From positions 1-33,497 of the forward strand of contig NYWU01000037.1 of assembly GCA_002685255.1 (NCBI GenBank): DNA of 33,497 nt, given 5' to 3'. The notes under the pieces are model-generated. The model saw only the letters and a program-made list of their open reading frames with translations. It was not told the origin of the DNA and searched no databases. Source of the DNA: Idiomarinaceae bacterium. GTDB lineage: Bacteria; Pseudomonadota; Gammaproteobacteria; Enterobacterales; Alteromonadaceae. Positions within the stretch are counted from its first letter, which is position 1. Every line of letters begins with the position of its first letter. Positions 8,375 through 17,126 of this stretch are shown piece by piece. The position numbers were made by a program, and so were the translations under genes.

Positions 8375-9201
8375 ATATCTCGGCATGTCTCAATATACTC
8401 GTCTAGCTGTTCAATTAGAGTATCACGCTGTTCTTGGTTCAGAGTCCCACTCAACTTTGCAAGGTATTGATGACGAATGGCGGCTTTGGTTCGACGGTTT
8501 TCGCGCTGTTCGTCGGACAACATTTGTTCTGGATCGGTGATTAATGACTCGATTCTTTCGGCTTTGATAGGCGACTGTAATAACGCCTTCTCGAAAGCGT
8601 CAAGCCAGCGTTGACGATAGGCTAACCAGTCATAATCGTTTGGCACCGCTTCAGATTCAGTCACCCACACTTTAATCAATTGCCGTTGTGCGTCAGTCAA
8701 AGTGCCCAAGCGCTCTTCAATCGACTCTTGCCGACGCTTAACACGGTCATAAGAAGCAAATAGGTCATCGCCCTCCTCAGCCTCCTCTTCGCGCTGCTCA
8801 TCAATTTTTGATTGCATTGACGCTATTAGCTGCTGCTTCTGCACATCCGACAACGTGTTGAGAAAGTCCGTACGGGCGGCAATTTGGTCTTTTATTTGCT
8901 GCCAAAAATACCAGGCGTCCATCTCGATTTGCTCAAGCAAGTCACGGTCCACAGTGTCTTCGGCAAGTGCCTGACGTAAACTTTGAAGGCGGACGCGGTA
9001 TTGAGGAATTTGCTTCGTAGCATGCCATTGATGGAGCTCATCAATGATTTCAGATGCACGCTCTTGCTGGTCATCTGTTAGCTCGACATAATCATCGAGT
9101 TGCCACTCTATAAAAGTGTCGAAGTAGCGATAACCAAACTGAGCCGTACATCCGACTAATACGATTGATAGAACAAGTACTACTGCATAGATTCGACGCA
9201 T
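8353..9201 (-). CDS. DUF6279 family lipoprotein
   Basis: 282-residue predicted lipoprotein. The N-terminal hydrophobic segment ends in lipobox LVGC with C18. The mature part is strongly helical and charged, with repeated DxQQxxA-type motifs (LTDDQQERASEIIDELHQWH, LSDVQKQQLIASM, LTDAQRQLIKVW, LSDEQRENRRTKA, LNQEQRDTLIEQL), which suggests a helical bundle facing the periplasm. This matches DUF6279 proteins, whose function is not established. The ATG shares one base with the stop of the LytTR regulator gene (TAATG), so translation is probably coupled and the lipoprotein belongs to the signalling operon. Confidence 0.82.
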   Translation of the reverse strand: MRRIYAVVLVLSIVLVGCTAQFGYRYFDTFIEWQLDDYVELTDDQQERASEIIDELHQWHATKQIPQYRVRLQSLRQALAEDTVDRDLLEQIEMDAWYFWQQIKDQIAARTDFLNTLSDVQKQQLIASMQSKIDEQREEEAEEGDDLFASYDRVKRRQESIEERLGTLTDAQRQLIKVWVTESEAVPNDYDWLAYRQRWLDAFEKALLQSPIKAERIESLITDPEQMLSDEQRENRRTKAAIRHQYLAKLSGTLNQEQRDTLIEQLDEYIETCRDIEAHFGG

Positions 9202-10025
9202 TAATTTAATATCAGTTGTTTGATCCTATCTTTGTAACTACGACTGACTTTTAATTTTTGACCATTCTTGAGTGAAATATGGTATTCGCCGTTTTGACGT
9301 GTGCATAACTTCTCGACTTGGTTGACGTTCACAATCGCAGAACGATGGATACGCTGAAACAAATTAGGGTTAAGCTCTTTCTCAAGCTCCTTCATTGTTC
9401 GACGCAAAATAAACGTTTCACCGCTGGCGTGAATGCACATGTAGTCGCCCGCCGCATCGACCCATTCAATCGCATTGATGGGCACTCGCGTGATTTCGCC
9501 ACTGTCTTTTATCGCAATATGTTCCGGATACCGACTCATCGGAACATCATCGCCACTGGCGAGCCGCTCGAGGATCACATCGCAATCTTCGCCCGTGACC
9601 TCAGCGACTAGATTCACTAACTTTTGCTGTGTCGCATCAAACTCATTAGGCTCAAGCTCCTGTTTGACCCGCTCAATCGTTTCGGCCAGGCGCTCTTCAT
9701 CAACAGGCTTTAACAAGTAATCCAATGCACGGACCTCAAAAGCGCGAATAGCGTATTGATCGAACGCTGTCACAAACACAATCGCAGGTAACACCTGCAT
9801 ACTCTGTTGAAGTGACTTGAGCACGTCAAATCCGTTCAAGCCTGGCATCTGAATATCTAAAAATACGATATCAGGCTTCAACGCACTAATTTCTGCAATG
9901 GCTTCACGACTATTGCCTTGATGACCGATCAACTTAATTTCGTCGAATGACTCCAATCGGATGGCTAGTCCTTTACGTGCTAACGATTCATCGTCCACGA
10001 TGTAAGCAGTAAAACTACGACTCAT
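9201..10025 (-). CDS. LytTR-family response regulator
   Basis: 274-residue cytosolic transcription regulator. The receiver domain (1-120) has acidic residues D11/D12, phospho-acceptor D57 (VFLDIQMPG), T86 and K106 (LDYLLKPVDE). A linker of about 50 residues leads to a C-terminal LytTR DNA-binding domain (about 170-272) with FILRRTMKELEKEL and FQRIHRSAIVNVNQVE. The ATG overlaps the stop of the upstream kinase gene by 4 bases (ATGA), so the two form a cognate LytS/LytTR-type pair. Targets are unknown; the coupled lipoprotein gene is a likely functional partner rather than a proven target. Confidence 0.95.
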   Translation of the reverse strand: MSRSFTAYIVDDESLARKGLAIRLESFDEIKLIGHQGNSREAIAEISALKPDIVFLDIQMPGLNGFDVLKSLQQSMQVLPAIVFVTAFDQYAIRAFEVRALDYLLKPVDEERLAETIERVKQELEPNEFDATQQKLVNLVAEVTGEDCDVILERLASGDDVPMSRYPEHIAIKDSGEITRVPINAIEWVDAAGDYMCIHASGETFILRRTMKELEKELNPNLFQRIHRSAIVNVNQVEKLCTRQNGEYHISLKNGQKLKVSRSYKDRIKQLILN

Positions 10026-11116
10026 ACACTCTCCAATGTTTCATAAGGCAATACAATCTCAACGCATAAGCCTTGCGGTTTATTTTTCGTCATACGGAAG
10101 CTGAAATCATTACCATACAAAGCTGATAATCGCTCACGCGTATTCTTTAAACCCACACCTGCATTACGCATTAATAATTCGGGCTGTTCAGGTGCATTGG
10201 GCCCATTATCGCATAAGCGTACTTTTAGCTCACCGCGTTCAATATAAGCCGTTAACGATAATACGCCCTGATCCTCAGTTTTAGCAATCGCATACTTTAT
10301 CGCATTCTCGATTAACGGCTGGAACAGCAAACTGGGCACCAACGCCTTTTTAGCTTCATCGCTGACATCAATAATAATCTCTAATCGTTCATCAAAGCGG
10401 ACTTTTTCGATATCGAGATACAGCATCAGCGCCTCGACTTCCTTCTTTAACGTGATTTTTTTAATCGGGTCGTTATCCAAGGAAAAGCGCAGGAAGTGGC
10501 TTAATCGATTAACCATCTTATTCGCGATTTCAGTATCTTTGACCAAGATCAGCGTTGAAATCGCATTGAGGCTGTTGAATAAGAAATGAGGGTTCAGTTG
10601 ATAGCGCAGCATTTTAAGTTGCGCTTGGTGCGCCATTGAAGACGCCATCAATGCCTTTTGTTTTTCGCTTTGTAGCATACGGTAATACTTGATACCAAAG
10701 TACAAACCGCTCCAACTCAACACGATGTAAAATTTAGCGATGTTATTTTTGAAGTAAGCAAGTTTACTATCTGGTGTAAATCCGAATTTGTAGATTTCCC
10801 AGTAGGTCGCGTTATCTATTACTGCCCACAAACACGCAATCGTGTAACTCGCTAAAATGACCACGAGCATTAACAGTAATGGATGCCACTCCCATACCCG
10901 TTGGTAAAAATAGCGCAGCGGCAGCGTCATGAAAAAACCAGTGTAAGCCCCTAAAATCAGCACAACACCATAAATATCGCGCATTTCGTGCATCAATGAG
11001 CCGATATAGTTTACAAGCGCATAGCCTGCCCAACCGCCAAACTGCAGTAACCAGAACCAGCGATCAGAGCTCGGAAACCAGGATGTGTTTAAAATTGCTT
11101 TTACCAACGTATTCAA
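10022..11116 (-). CDS. LytS/YehU-type sensor histidine kinase
   Basis: 364-residue inner-membrane kinase. Four hydrophobic segments (about 22-40, 50-70, 80-100, 127-143) are followed by a His_kinase region with the phospho-acceptor H177 in YQLNPHFLFNSLNAIS and a C-terminal ATPase domain with NAIKYA (N box), DNGP and GVGLKNTRERL (G box). There is no separate periplasmic sensor domain, so sensing is probably within or near the membrane. The start is a TTG at 11116. A second TTG three codons later, 9 bases after AAAAGG, is an equally plausible start. It lies 24 bases after the PilZ gene and overlaps the regulator gene. Confidence 0.94.
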   Translation of the reverse strand: MNTLVKAILNTSWFPSSDRWFWLLQFGGWAGYALVNYIGSLMHEMRDIYGVVLILGAYTGFFMTLPLRYFYQRVWEWHPLLLMLVVILASYTIACLWAVIDNATYWEIYKFGFTPDSKLAYFKNNIAKFYIVLSWSGLYFGIKYYRMLQSEKQKALMASSMAHQAQLKMLRYQLNPHFLFNSLNAISTLILVKDTEIANKMVNRLSHFLRFSLDNDPIKKITLKKEVEALMLYLDIEKVRFDERLEIIIDVSDEAKKALVPSLLFQPLIENAIKYAIAKTEDQGVLSLTAYIERGELKVRLCDNGPNAPEQPELLMRNAGVGLKNTRERLSALYGNDFSFRMTKNKPQGLCVEIVLPYETLESV

Positions 11117-11140
11117 CCTTTTACCTGTACAAACGCAAGC

Positions 11141-11851
11141 TCATGATTGCGAGCGCGATAAGGCGTCAATATCAACGAGACTGCCTGCAAACAGGCCGTT
11201 AATGGCTTCTTTTTGTTGGCTATTAAACTGCACACCCAGCGTGACTTCATCATCAGATGCTTTCACTTGCCTAACAATACTGCCCAATTTGACGGTATTT
11301 CCTGACTTTTGCTTGACGATAATGTTAACCCGATCGCCGGATTTCCACTCAATACCTTGCTCTTTATCTTGTTCATCTTCAGTATCGTGTTCATCAAGTA
11401 AGTAGCGCAACTTACAACCGGTTTCCGATACATCTAAAATAATTGCCTCCACTGAAGCATTGACTTTATTATCTTCTGATAGGCGTTCAACGGCACACGG
11501 CAAATAGGCATCAAAACGACGGCCCTGCCTTATCACGCGACTCTCAACTTGTTTGGGCCAATCTAAAAACAGCATTTTGGTTGGGTGGGCGACGACAAAG
11601 TCAATGTCACTTCTGAATGCGCAGATTTCACCATTTTCGTTTTCTAGCACAAAGCGCACGATAATCGGCACGCCCTCATAAAGATGTTCCCTTAATTCAC
11701 CATAGCGCCGAGAATCAGGCATATTGACGATAAACCAACGGCCCATGACAGCCCCTATAAAGTCCGTCTGAAAACGCGCTGGTACATTGAGGCCGGAAAT
11801 TTGTATTTCTACTTTTTGCCCCACCGTCAGCTGCTTGATTTTTGCCGTCAT
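11141..11851 (-). CDS. PilZ-domain cyclic-di-GMP binding protein (YcgR-like)
   Basis: 236-residue cytosolic protein. The N-terminal half (about 1-105) resembles the YcgR-N type flagellar-brake domain (QKVEIQI, RWFIVNMPDS, GVPIIVRFVLENENG). The C-terminal half is a PilZ domain with the c-di-GMP binding RxxxR loop (VIRQGRRFDAYLPC) and the DVSETGCKL motif (DxSxxG). An acidic insert DEHDTEDEQDKEQ interrupts the PilZ barrel. I chose the ATG at 11851 because AGGGGAT lies just before it; a TTG at 11866 would add five residues. It precedes the kinase gene by 24 bases on the same strand, giving a candidate link between c-di-GMP and the LytS/LytTR system. Confidence 0.9.
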   Translation of the reverse strand: MTAKIKQLTVGQKVEIQISGLNVPARFQTDFIGAVMGRWFIVNMPDSRRYGELREHLYEGVPIIVRFVLENENGEICAFRSDIDFVVAHPTKMLFLDWPKQVESRVIRQGRRFDAYLPCAVERLSEDNKVNASVEAIILDVSETGCKLRYLLDEHDTEDEQDKEQGIEWKSGDRVNIIVKQKSGNTVKLGSIVRQVKASDDEVTLGVQFNSQQKEAINGLFAGSLVDIDALSRSQS

Positions 11852-11929
11852 GCAATCCCCTATCAATAAAACCGAGTATGTTAATATAATCGCCAGAAGT
11901 CATTGACTGTCAAGCAAAGGAGTATCAGT

Positions 11930-13705
11930 TTGAACCATTACTACATTAACCCAATTGACCCTAAAGGTCATTTATTTGAGGTCACGCTGCGTATTGAAAA
12001 GCCGCATCCTGATGGTCAAGAACTCTGGTTACCGAATTGGATACCCGGCAGCTATCTCATCCGCGATTTTAGCAAACATATTATCGGCGTTTATGCCGAA
12101 CACGATGGACGTGCCATTAAGCTCGATCAAATCAGCAAAAATCGCTGGCGCCTCGAGCCTTGTGATCACGCTGTGCAAGTAAGTTACCAAGTATATGCTT
12201 TCGATCTTTCCGTTCGCAGCGCGTATCTTGATGAGTTACAAGGCTTTTTCAACAACACATCGCTCTGCCTTGCCGTCGCTGGCCAAGAGCAGAACCCTTG
12301 TCGATTGACCCTCGAGCCAAGCGATAGCGTCGCGCATTGGCGTATTGCAACCGGTATGCCGCGCGTATCCGGAAATGCGCACAGCTGGGGTGAATTTGAA
12401 GCGGAAAACTACGACAAATTAATTGATTACCCATTCTTGCTGGGTGATCTGACCATTGAAGAGTTTATTGCCCACGGTATTAAACACTCTTTAGTACTGA
12501 GCGGTCGACACAAAGCCGATACTTCCCGCATCACCGCGGACCTAGCGCGTATTTGCGAGTATCAGCTTAAAATGTTCGGCGAACCTGCACCCTTTAAGCA
12601 CTATACGTTCTTAACCATGGTCGTAGGCGATGGTTTTGGCGGCCTCGAACATAATAACTCGACCGCACTGGTGTGCAGCCGCAAGGATCTCATCAAGCCT
12701 GGGCAAACTAAGGTGGACGATAATTACGAAACATTCTTAAGTTTGTGTTGCCATGAGTATTTTCACAGTTGGAACATCAAAACGCTCAAGCCTAAAGCTT
12801 TCATTCCCTACCCGCTGGAGCAAGAAACCTACACAGAGCAACTGTGGTTCTACGAGGGCATGACCTCATATTTTGATGATTACCTGCTTCATCGTGCAGG
12901 CATTATTTCTGCCGATCGTTATTTACGTTTGCTAGGCAACACCTTGGCGCGTGTTGAGCGCGGTGTCGGACAGCATCAACAATCCGTGACTGAATCGAGC
13001 TTTTTAGCTTGGACCAAGTTCTACCAACAGAATGAAAACGCGCCTAATAGCATTGTTAGTTACTACGCTAAAGGGGCTCTTATCGCCTTGTGTTTGGACT
13101 TAACCATTCGTCTACAAAGCGATCATCAACTCGATTTACAGCAAATAATGCACGACTTTTGGCACCGCTACGGTAAAACCGGAGAAGGTACTGAAGATCA
13201 TACTTTTTTCGAGTACTTGAGCCACTATACCGCACTTGATGTCAACGAGATGCTTCATAACGCGCTATATTCTCGTGAGCAACTGCCTGTGTCAGAGCTG
13301 TTAGAAAACTTTGGCGTTAAGGTGGCACGACACGTGCCCGCGAACGACTTACAAAGTAACGGCAAATTACCCGAAAAGTCCGCTAAAGTGACCTTAGGAG
13401 CGCGTTACAAAAACCATCCTCAAGGATTGGAGTTAACGCAGGTGTACCACGATGAAAGCGCTTATGAAGCAGGGCTATCGGCCAATGACCGCATAATAGC
13501 CATCGACCACCTCCAGGTTACCAGCGATAACATCAACGAAATATTGGATGCTTTCAAGCCGGGCGATAGTGTCACCGTGCACGCCTTTAGACGAGACGAA
13601 TTACGAACATTAAAGCTGACCTGGCAAGCACCTAAGAAAACAAGCTACGTGCTTTCCATCACGCAGCCTGAGCATCTTAATAATTGGTTGAAGACCAGCC
13701 CTTAA
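11930..13705 (+). CDS. M61 family glycyl-aminopeptidase-like metalloprotease with PDZ domain
   Basis: 591-residue gluzincin peptidase. The N-terminal beta domain (1-160) has the M61 pattern LWLPNWIPGSYLIRDFSKHI. The catalytic domain carries GGLEHNNS (237-243), HEYFH (275-279) and the third zinc ligand E309 in LWFYEGMTSYFDDYLLH. A C-terminal PDZ domain (about 490-575) contains AYEAGLSANDRIIAID. I place the start at a TTG at 11930 because AAAGGAG is 7 bases upstream; an earlier in-frame TTG at 11903 has no ribosome site and would translate through that Shine-Dalgarno. No signal peptide is evident. The stop overlaps that of the opposite-strand M23 gene in a shared TTAA. It is related to glycyl aminopeptidases, but true specificity is unknown. 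Confidence 0.93.
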   Translation: MNHYYINPIDPKGHLFEVTLRIEKPHPDGQELWLPNWIPGSYLIRDFSKHIIGVYAEHDGRAIKLDQISKNRWRLEPCDHAVQVSYQVYAFDLSVRSAYLDELQGFFNNTSLCLAVAGQEQNPCRLTLEPSDSVAHWRIATGMPRVSGNAHSWGEFEAENYDKLIDYPFLLGDLTIEEFIAHGIKHSLVLSGRHKADTSRITADLARICEYQLKMFGEPAPFKHYTFLTMVVGDGFGGLEHNNSTALVCSRKDLIKPGQTKVDDNYETFLSLCCHEYFHSWNIKTLKPKAFIPYPLEQETYTEQLWFYEGMTSYFDDYLLHRAGIISADRYLRLLGNTLARVERGVGQHQQSVTESSFLAWTKFYQQNENAPNSIVSYYAKGALIALCLDLTIRLQSDHQLDLQQIMHDFWHRYGKTGEGTEDHTFFEYLSHYTALDVNEMLHNALYSREQLPVSELLENFGVKVARHVPANDLQSNGKLPEKSAKVTLGARYKNHPQGLELTQVYHDESAYEAGLSANDRIIAIDHLQVTSDNINEILDAFKPGDSVTVHAFRRDELRTLKLTWQAPKKTSYVLSITQPEHLNNWLKTSP

Positions 13706-14550
13706 TTAGTTGCCAGAGGATACAGCTGGGGTAACAATGCAGGATCGAGACGCTCGTTACCCCAGTTTACGCGCCAATCAAGGTGAGGCCCGGTAGCGCG
13801 CCCCGACGCGCCTATTTCACCAATTTTTTCGCCTTGCTGGATAGTATCGCCGACCTCCACTGACAGTTTGCTTAAATGCAGGTAGGTGGTGTTCACACGA
13901 TAGCCGTGGTCGATAATCAGCGTGCCACCTGAATAAAATAAATCAGGCTCAGCTAAGGTGACTACTCCACTCCAAGGCGCGTAGACGGGTGTTCCAGTCG
14001 GTGCGGCAATATCTTCGCCGTAATGGGGACGACGCGGTTCACCATTGTAGAATCGCTGTGAACCATAAACACCGCTGATACGCCCTTCCGCGGGCTTACG
14101 TACCGGAGTCATAAAGTCCATTCGTTTCGAATCAGTTTGGCGAGCGCGCCATACTTTAGCTGCTTCAGCCTTGGCGCGTTTAACTTGCTCGGGATCCGGC
14201 GTGACTGTTTTTTGCGGTACGCCCTCAACGCGATCAATCTTGTATTCGCGTTTGCTTAAAGTCAGATTAATCGGCGTTTTTTCTGAGCCATCACGCACTT
14301 CAAGAGTTTGATTCAACGCTGCATCGCGACCAAAGCCAATAACAAAGTAACCATCATCAGTGATATCAAGTGACTCACCTTGATAAACCACCTGTGAGTC
14401 AGGCTCAACTTGACCGATCAGCAGTGCGCCTTGAGTCAACTCGCCATACCATGTAATGGGCGTATCCTGTTGAGCCGCAGAGGCCACGCTCGCGCAAGCA
14501 ATACTCAATATCGATAATACCGAGACCATCGGCTTTAAACGGTTAAGCAT
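13702..14550 (-). CDS. M23 family peptidase, periplasmic, DW-type variant of the HxH motif
   Basis: 282-residue secreted protein with signal peptide (SVASA cleavage near residue 25) and a beta-rich N-terminal domain, then an M23/LytM domain (about 155-275). Zinc ligands H176 and D180 (PHYGEDIAAPTG) are present, as is H225 (TYLHLS). The usual GPHLHxE reads GPHLDWR, so D258 replaces the second His of HxH; this GPHLDW form occurs in a recognised proteobacterial subgroup. It may be a peptidoglycan endopeptidase or a regulatory M23. The ATG at 14550 is inside the end of the upstream PTPS gene and has AAAGGAG 9 bases before it. A start at 14580 would leave that site unused. Confidence 0.9.
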   Translation of the reverse strand: MLNRLKPMVSVLSILSIACASVASAAQQDTPITWYGELTQGALLIGQVEPDSQVVYQGESLDITDDGYFVIGFGRDAALNQTLEVRDGSEKTPINLTLSKREYKIDRVEGVPQKTVTPDPEQVKRAKAEAAKVWRARQTDSKRMDFMTPVRKPAEGRISGVYGSQRFYNGEPRRPHYGEDIAAPTGTPVYAPWSGVVTLAEPDLFYSGGTLIIDHGYRVNTTYLHLSKLSVEVGDTIQQGEKIGEIGASGRATGPHLDWRVNWGNERLDPALLPQLYPLATN

Positions 14551-15424
14551 ATGCAATAGCTCCTTTACCAACGCCTTCAAACGCTTTGACTCTTACACGT
14601 TGTTCAGGATGGTCTTGTTTGATTTTTGCTGCAATAAATTCTGCAATGCACTCCACTGTAGAGTCGGAATCAATAAAATCGTTCTCGCTTTTGGGCACAA
14701 TTAATTCAAACAAGCCTTGGTCAGCAACATAACTATAGCCAACATGAGTTGCTTCACTGAGTTGCTTCGCCGACTCCGAGCGCTGTAGACTTTTGATTTC
14801 GGCTTTATCCTCTTCTGAGCCAATATAAATATCAGCCCATCGTTCGGACCATTGTTTCTCAAGCACCGGCTGACGAATATTATCCAACGCAATTTGAATT
14901 TTTGAGCGGTGACCGTGAGCGATACGCTGGCAGTTACCGTCATGTTTCTTTAGCCCATGAGTATAATGATAATAGAAGCCATCTATCGCCTCGGGGCGCA
15001 ATGACAAGCGCAAGCCTTGAACGTTACCAGGCAATTCTCGTTTTATCACAGCGCGTAAATAGTCGGTGACTGAGAGCGCATCCACTTTTTCTGCATCGAT
15101 ATAAGCAAAGGCTTCAGCGGGACAAAATAAATGAATCGAGCGGCCTTCAGGTCGCACAAAGTCAACCCAATGGGACTCATCGTCACTAGAGTGAGTAACG
15201 CGTGTATATGAATGACTGCTTGGCACTAATAGCTTGTGATCAACTGACCGATCAATAATCGCTTTGATCTGCTTTTTTACTCGACCAAAATCAAGCACCA
15301 TTGATTGCTCGTTGAGTGAACCATCTAGCTCAATATCTACAATCCAACTCTCGCCCACGATGCCGCGCTCAGCACATAGGTAAGAACAATCAATTACGGT
15401 CAAATCATCTACAAATAACAGCAT
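14543..15424 (-). CDS. Two-domain 6-pyruvoyl-tetrahydropterin synthase/QueD-like protein
   Basis: 293-residue protein made of two degenerate PTPS/QueD halves. The C-terminal half (about 150-293) has the metal-site pattern: H156 in HYTHGL, C165, and H170-G-H172 in CQRIAHGH. It also has a PTxEN-like STVECIAEF (E258) and E283. The N-terminal half (1-70) lacks the HGH histidines (GES in their place) but holds DFGRVK (45-50) and DH (62-63), features that normally sit in the same domain as the HGH site. The active site may thus be shared between halves. The reaction (carboxy-tetrahydropterin formation, pterin metabolism or other) is uncertain. The gene overlaps the M23 gene by 8 bases; no other queuosine genes are seen. 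Confidence 0.8.
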   Translation of the reverse strand: MLLFVDDLTVIDCSYLCAERGIVGESWIVDIELDGSLNEQSMVLDFGRVKKQIKAIIDRSVDHKLLVPSSHSYTRVTHSSDDESHWVDFVRPEGRSIHLFCPAEAFAYIDAEKVDALSVTDYLRAVIKRELPGNVQGLRLSLRPEAIDGFYYHYTHGLKKHDGNCQRIAHGHRSKIQIALDNIRQPVLEKQWSERWADIYIGSEEDKAEIKSLQRSESAKQLSEATHVGYSYVADQGLFELIVPKSENDFIDSDSTVECIAEFIAAKIKQDHPEQRVRVKAFEGVGKGAIAYA

Positions 15425-15501
15425 AGCTCTCGCTTACATCTCATAAAAATCGGTTCAATTATAACGCTATTCATTGGGTTACGCACCCAGCGCTCATCGG
15501 C

Positions 15502-16164
15502 TTAAACAATAATTTTCAGTTGGCTGAGCACATCAATGAATAAATGCATAGCTAACGCAATCAATAACACACCCATTAGTCGATCAACCCAGTGCATGTA
15601 ACGCCATACTCGTTTAAATACGCGCTCCGACGATAGCACTCGGGACAGAAACAAAAACCAAACGCCCGTGGCGAGAATTAAATAAATGGCATAGCTTAAC
15701 TGCCAAGCAAATGGCGTGTCAGGGCTAATCACCACCGTAAATAATGTCAAAAAGAACAACGTTGCTTTGACATTCAGTCCATTGGTTATAAAGCCGGTCA
15801 TAAACGCGCGCCTTTCAGATGGACGCTGCGGGTCGTACTCATGCGTGTCGGGCGCCGGTTTCGGTTTTGACTGCAGTGCGCCCACGCCCATGTAGGCTAA
15901 GTAGAGCGCACCCGCTGTCAAAATAGCCGCATATAACCACTGGGTTTGTTTAATAATAATGGCCACGCCCACCAGTGAATAAGTCACATGCAAAATAATA
16001 CCGGCGGCTACACCTAAGCTTACAAACGCACCGACTCTACGACCATAAGAAAGGCTGTAGCGAGTGACAACCGCAAAGTCTGGGCCCGGACTCGCAACGG
16101 CGAGTAAATGATAAGTGGCAATAGTGAGAAACTCAGCCCAATAAGACACGACTTGCGCCTCCAT
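15502..16164 (-). CDS. LysE/RhtB family amino acid exporter
   Basis: 220-residue inner-membrane exporter with about six hydrophobic segments and the family motif ASPGPDFAVVTRYSLSYGRRVGAFVSLGVAAGIILH (24-59 region). These proteins expel amino acids or related metabolites. It is divergent from the LysR regulator gene with only 51 bases between the two ATGs, the classical arrangement in which the LysR protein controls the exporter. The substrate cannot be read from sequence. Confidence 0.92.
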   Translation of the reverse strand: MEAQVVSYWAEFLTIATYHLLAVASPGPDFAVVTRYSLSYGRRVGAFVSLGVAAGIILHVTYSLVGVAIIIKQTQWLYAAILTAGALYLAYMGVGALQSKPKPAPDTHEYDPQRPSERRAFMTGFITNGLNVKATLFFLTLFTVVISPDTPFAWQLSYAIYLILATGVWFLFLSRVLSSERVFKRVWRYMHWVDRLMGVLLIALAMHLFIDVLSQLKIIV

Positions 16165-16174
16165 GCAATTAAGG

Positions 16175-16189
16175 TTAACTTTTAGTTAA
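16175..16189. promoter_or_regulatory. Candidate LysR-type operator between lysE-like and lysR-like genes
   Basis: Perfect dyad TTAACT-TTT-AGTTAA, which contains a T-N11-A arrangement typical of LysR-family recognition boxes. It lies in the 51-base divergent intergenic region, consistent with control of the exporter and autoregulation. Confidence 0.5.
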
Positions 16190-16215
16190 TTCAAATTAAA
16201 TAAAGCTGGTTCATT

Positions 16216-17115
16216 ATGAGCTCTAAATCAAACTTATCGCTGAATGCTCTGCGCGTGTTTGACGTCGCGGCGCGTGCAGGCACCTTCAAACAAGCCGCTC
16301 AGCAGTTGGGCGTCACCCAAGCGGCTGTCACACGACAGATTCAGACACTCGAAAATCAGTTGGGCATGCGTTTATTTCAACGCGACAACCGTGTTCATGC
16401 ACTGACGCCGGCGGGACTAGAGCTGGCCCCTGCACTCGAGAGTATATTTCGCGAGTTAGATCACACGATACAACGTGCTCGTTCGACCGCTGATCATAAC
16501 ATTACCCGGCTCACACTGGCTATTAGTTCTGAGCGTCTTCGCTATTGGCTACAAGATCGCCTGGCAGATTTTCATTCGATTTATCCTCATATCCAACTCA
16601 GCTTTGTTCGTAGCGATGAGCAAGTCAATGATGCACAGCAAGCTGACTGGGCGAGTCAAATTCAACACGAAAACATTGATCTGCTTATCAGCCAAAGTCT
16701 TTTACGCGATACACAAATACAGCAAACCACACTCTATAAACCGAGTTATGTCGCGATCAGTCCCGATGCAAATTGTGACTTGACTCAGGCAACGTGGTTT
16801 GTCGATAAAGCACACCCCATGCATCAACAAGTGATAGAACAGCACACAAGCCGCACTCACCCGCTGACTATTAATCAGTGTGCCGATACGACTATGGCGC
16901 TCGATTTGGCACTCACATATCAAGGTGTGGCAATTGTCGATGAACAGCTGACGCAACATCCATCATTATCAGACTGGCATACGTTGGGTAAAACTGAGTC
17001 ATCACGGAGTGTAGCTGTGTATGCGCAGTATCGTAAAAAGCGTCGCTATTCTGTTGCGCTGGTCGCGCTACTCAACTGGCTTAAGTTACAAGTCAAAGAT
17101 ATCGATGCATCTTAG
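16216..17115 (+). CDS. LysR-family transcription regulator (GcvA-like)
   Basis: 299-residue regulator. The N-terminal winged helix-turn-helix is textbook: LNALRVFDVAARAGTFKQAAQQLGVTQAAVTRQIQTLENQLGMRLFQRDNR. The effector-binding periplasmic-protein fold follows from about 90 to the end. Similarity by eye is to GcvA/AmpR-type members. It is divergent from the LysE exporter, its most likely target, and is followed 11 bases later by the GNAT gene on the same strand, so it may also head that cluster. The effector is unknown. Confidence 0.94.
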   Translation: MSSKSNLSLNALRVFDVAARAGTFKQAAQQLGVTQAAVTRQIQTLENQLGMRLFQRDNRVHALTPAGLELAPALESIFRELDHTIQRARSTADHNITRLTLAISSERLRYWLQDRLADFHSIYPHIQLSFVRSDEQVNDAQQADWASQIQHENIDLLISQSLLRDTQIQQTTLYKPSYVAISPDANCDLTQATWFVDKAHPMHQQVIEQHTSRTHPLTINQCADTTMALDLALTYQGVAIVDEQLTQHPSLSDWHTLGKTESSRSVAVYAQYRKKRRYSVALVALLNWLKLQVKDIDAS

Positions 17116-17126
17116 GAGTCGCTAAC

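Noticed and set aside
15475-15489. Hairpin TGGGT-TACGC-ACCCA after the LysE gene
   Set aside because: Only five base pairs and no T-run; could be chance.
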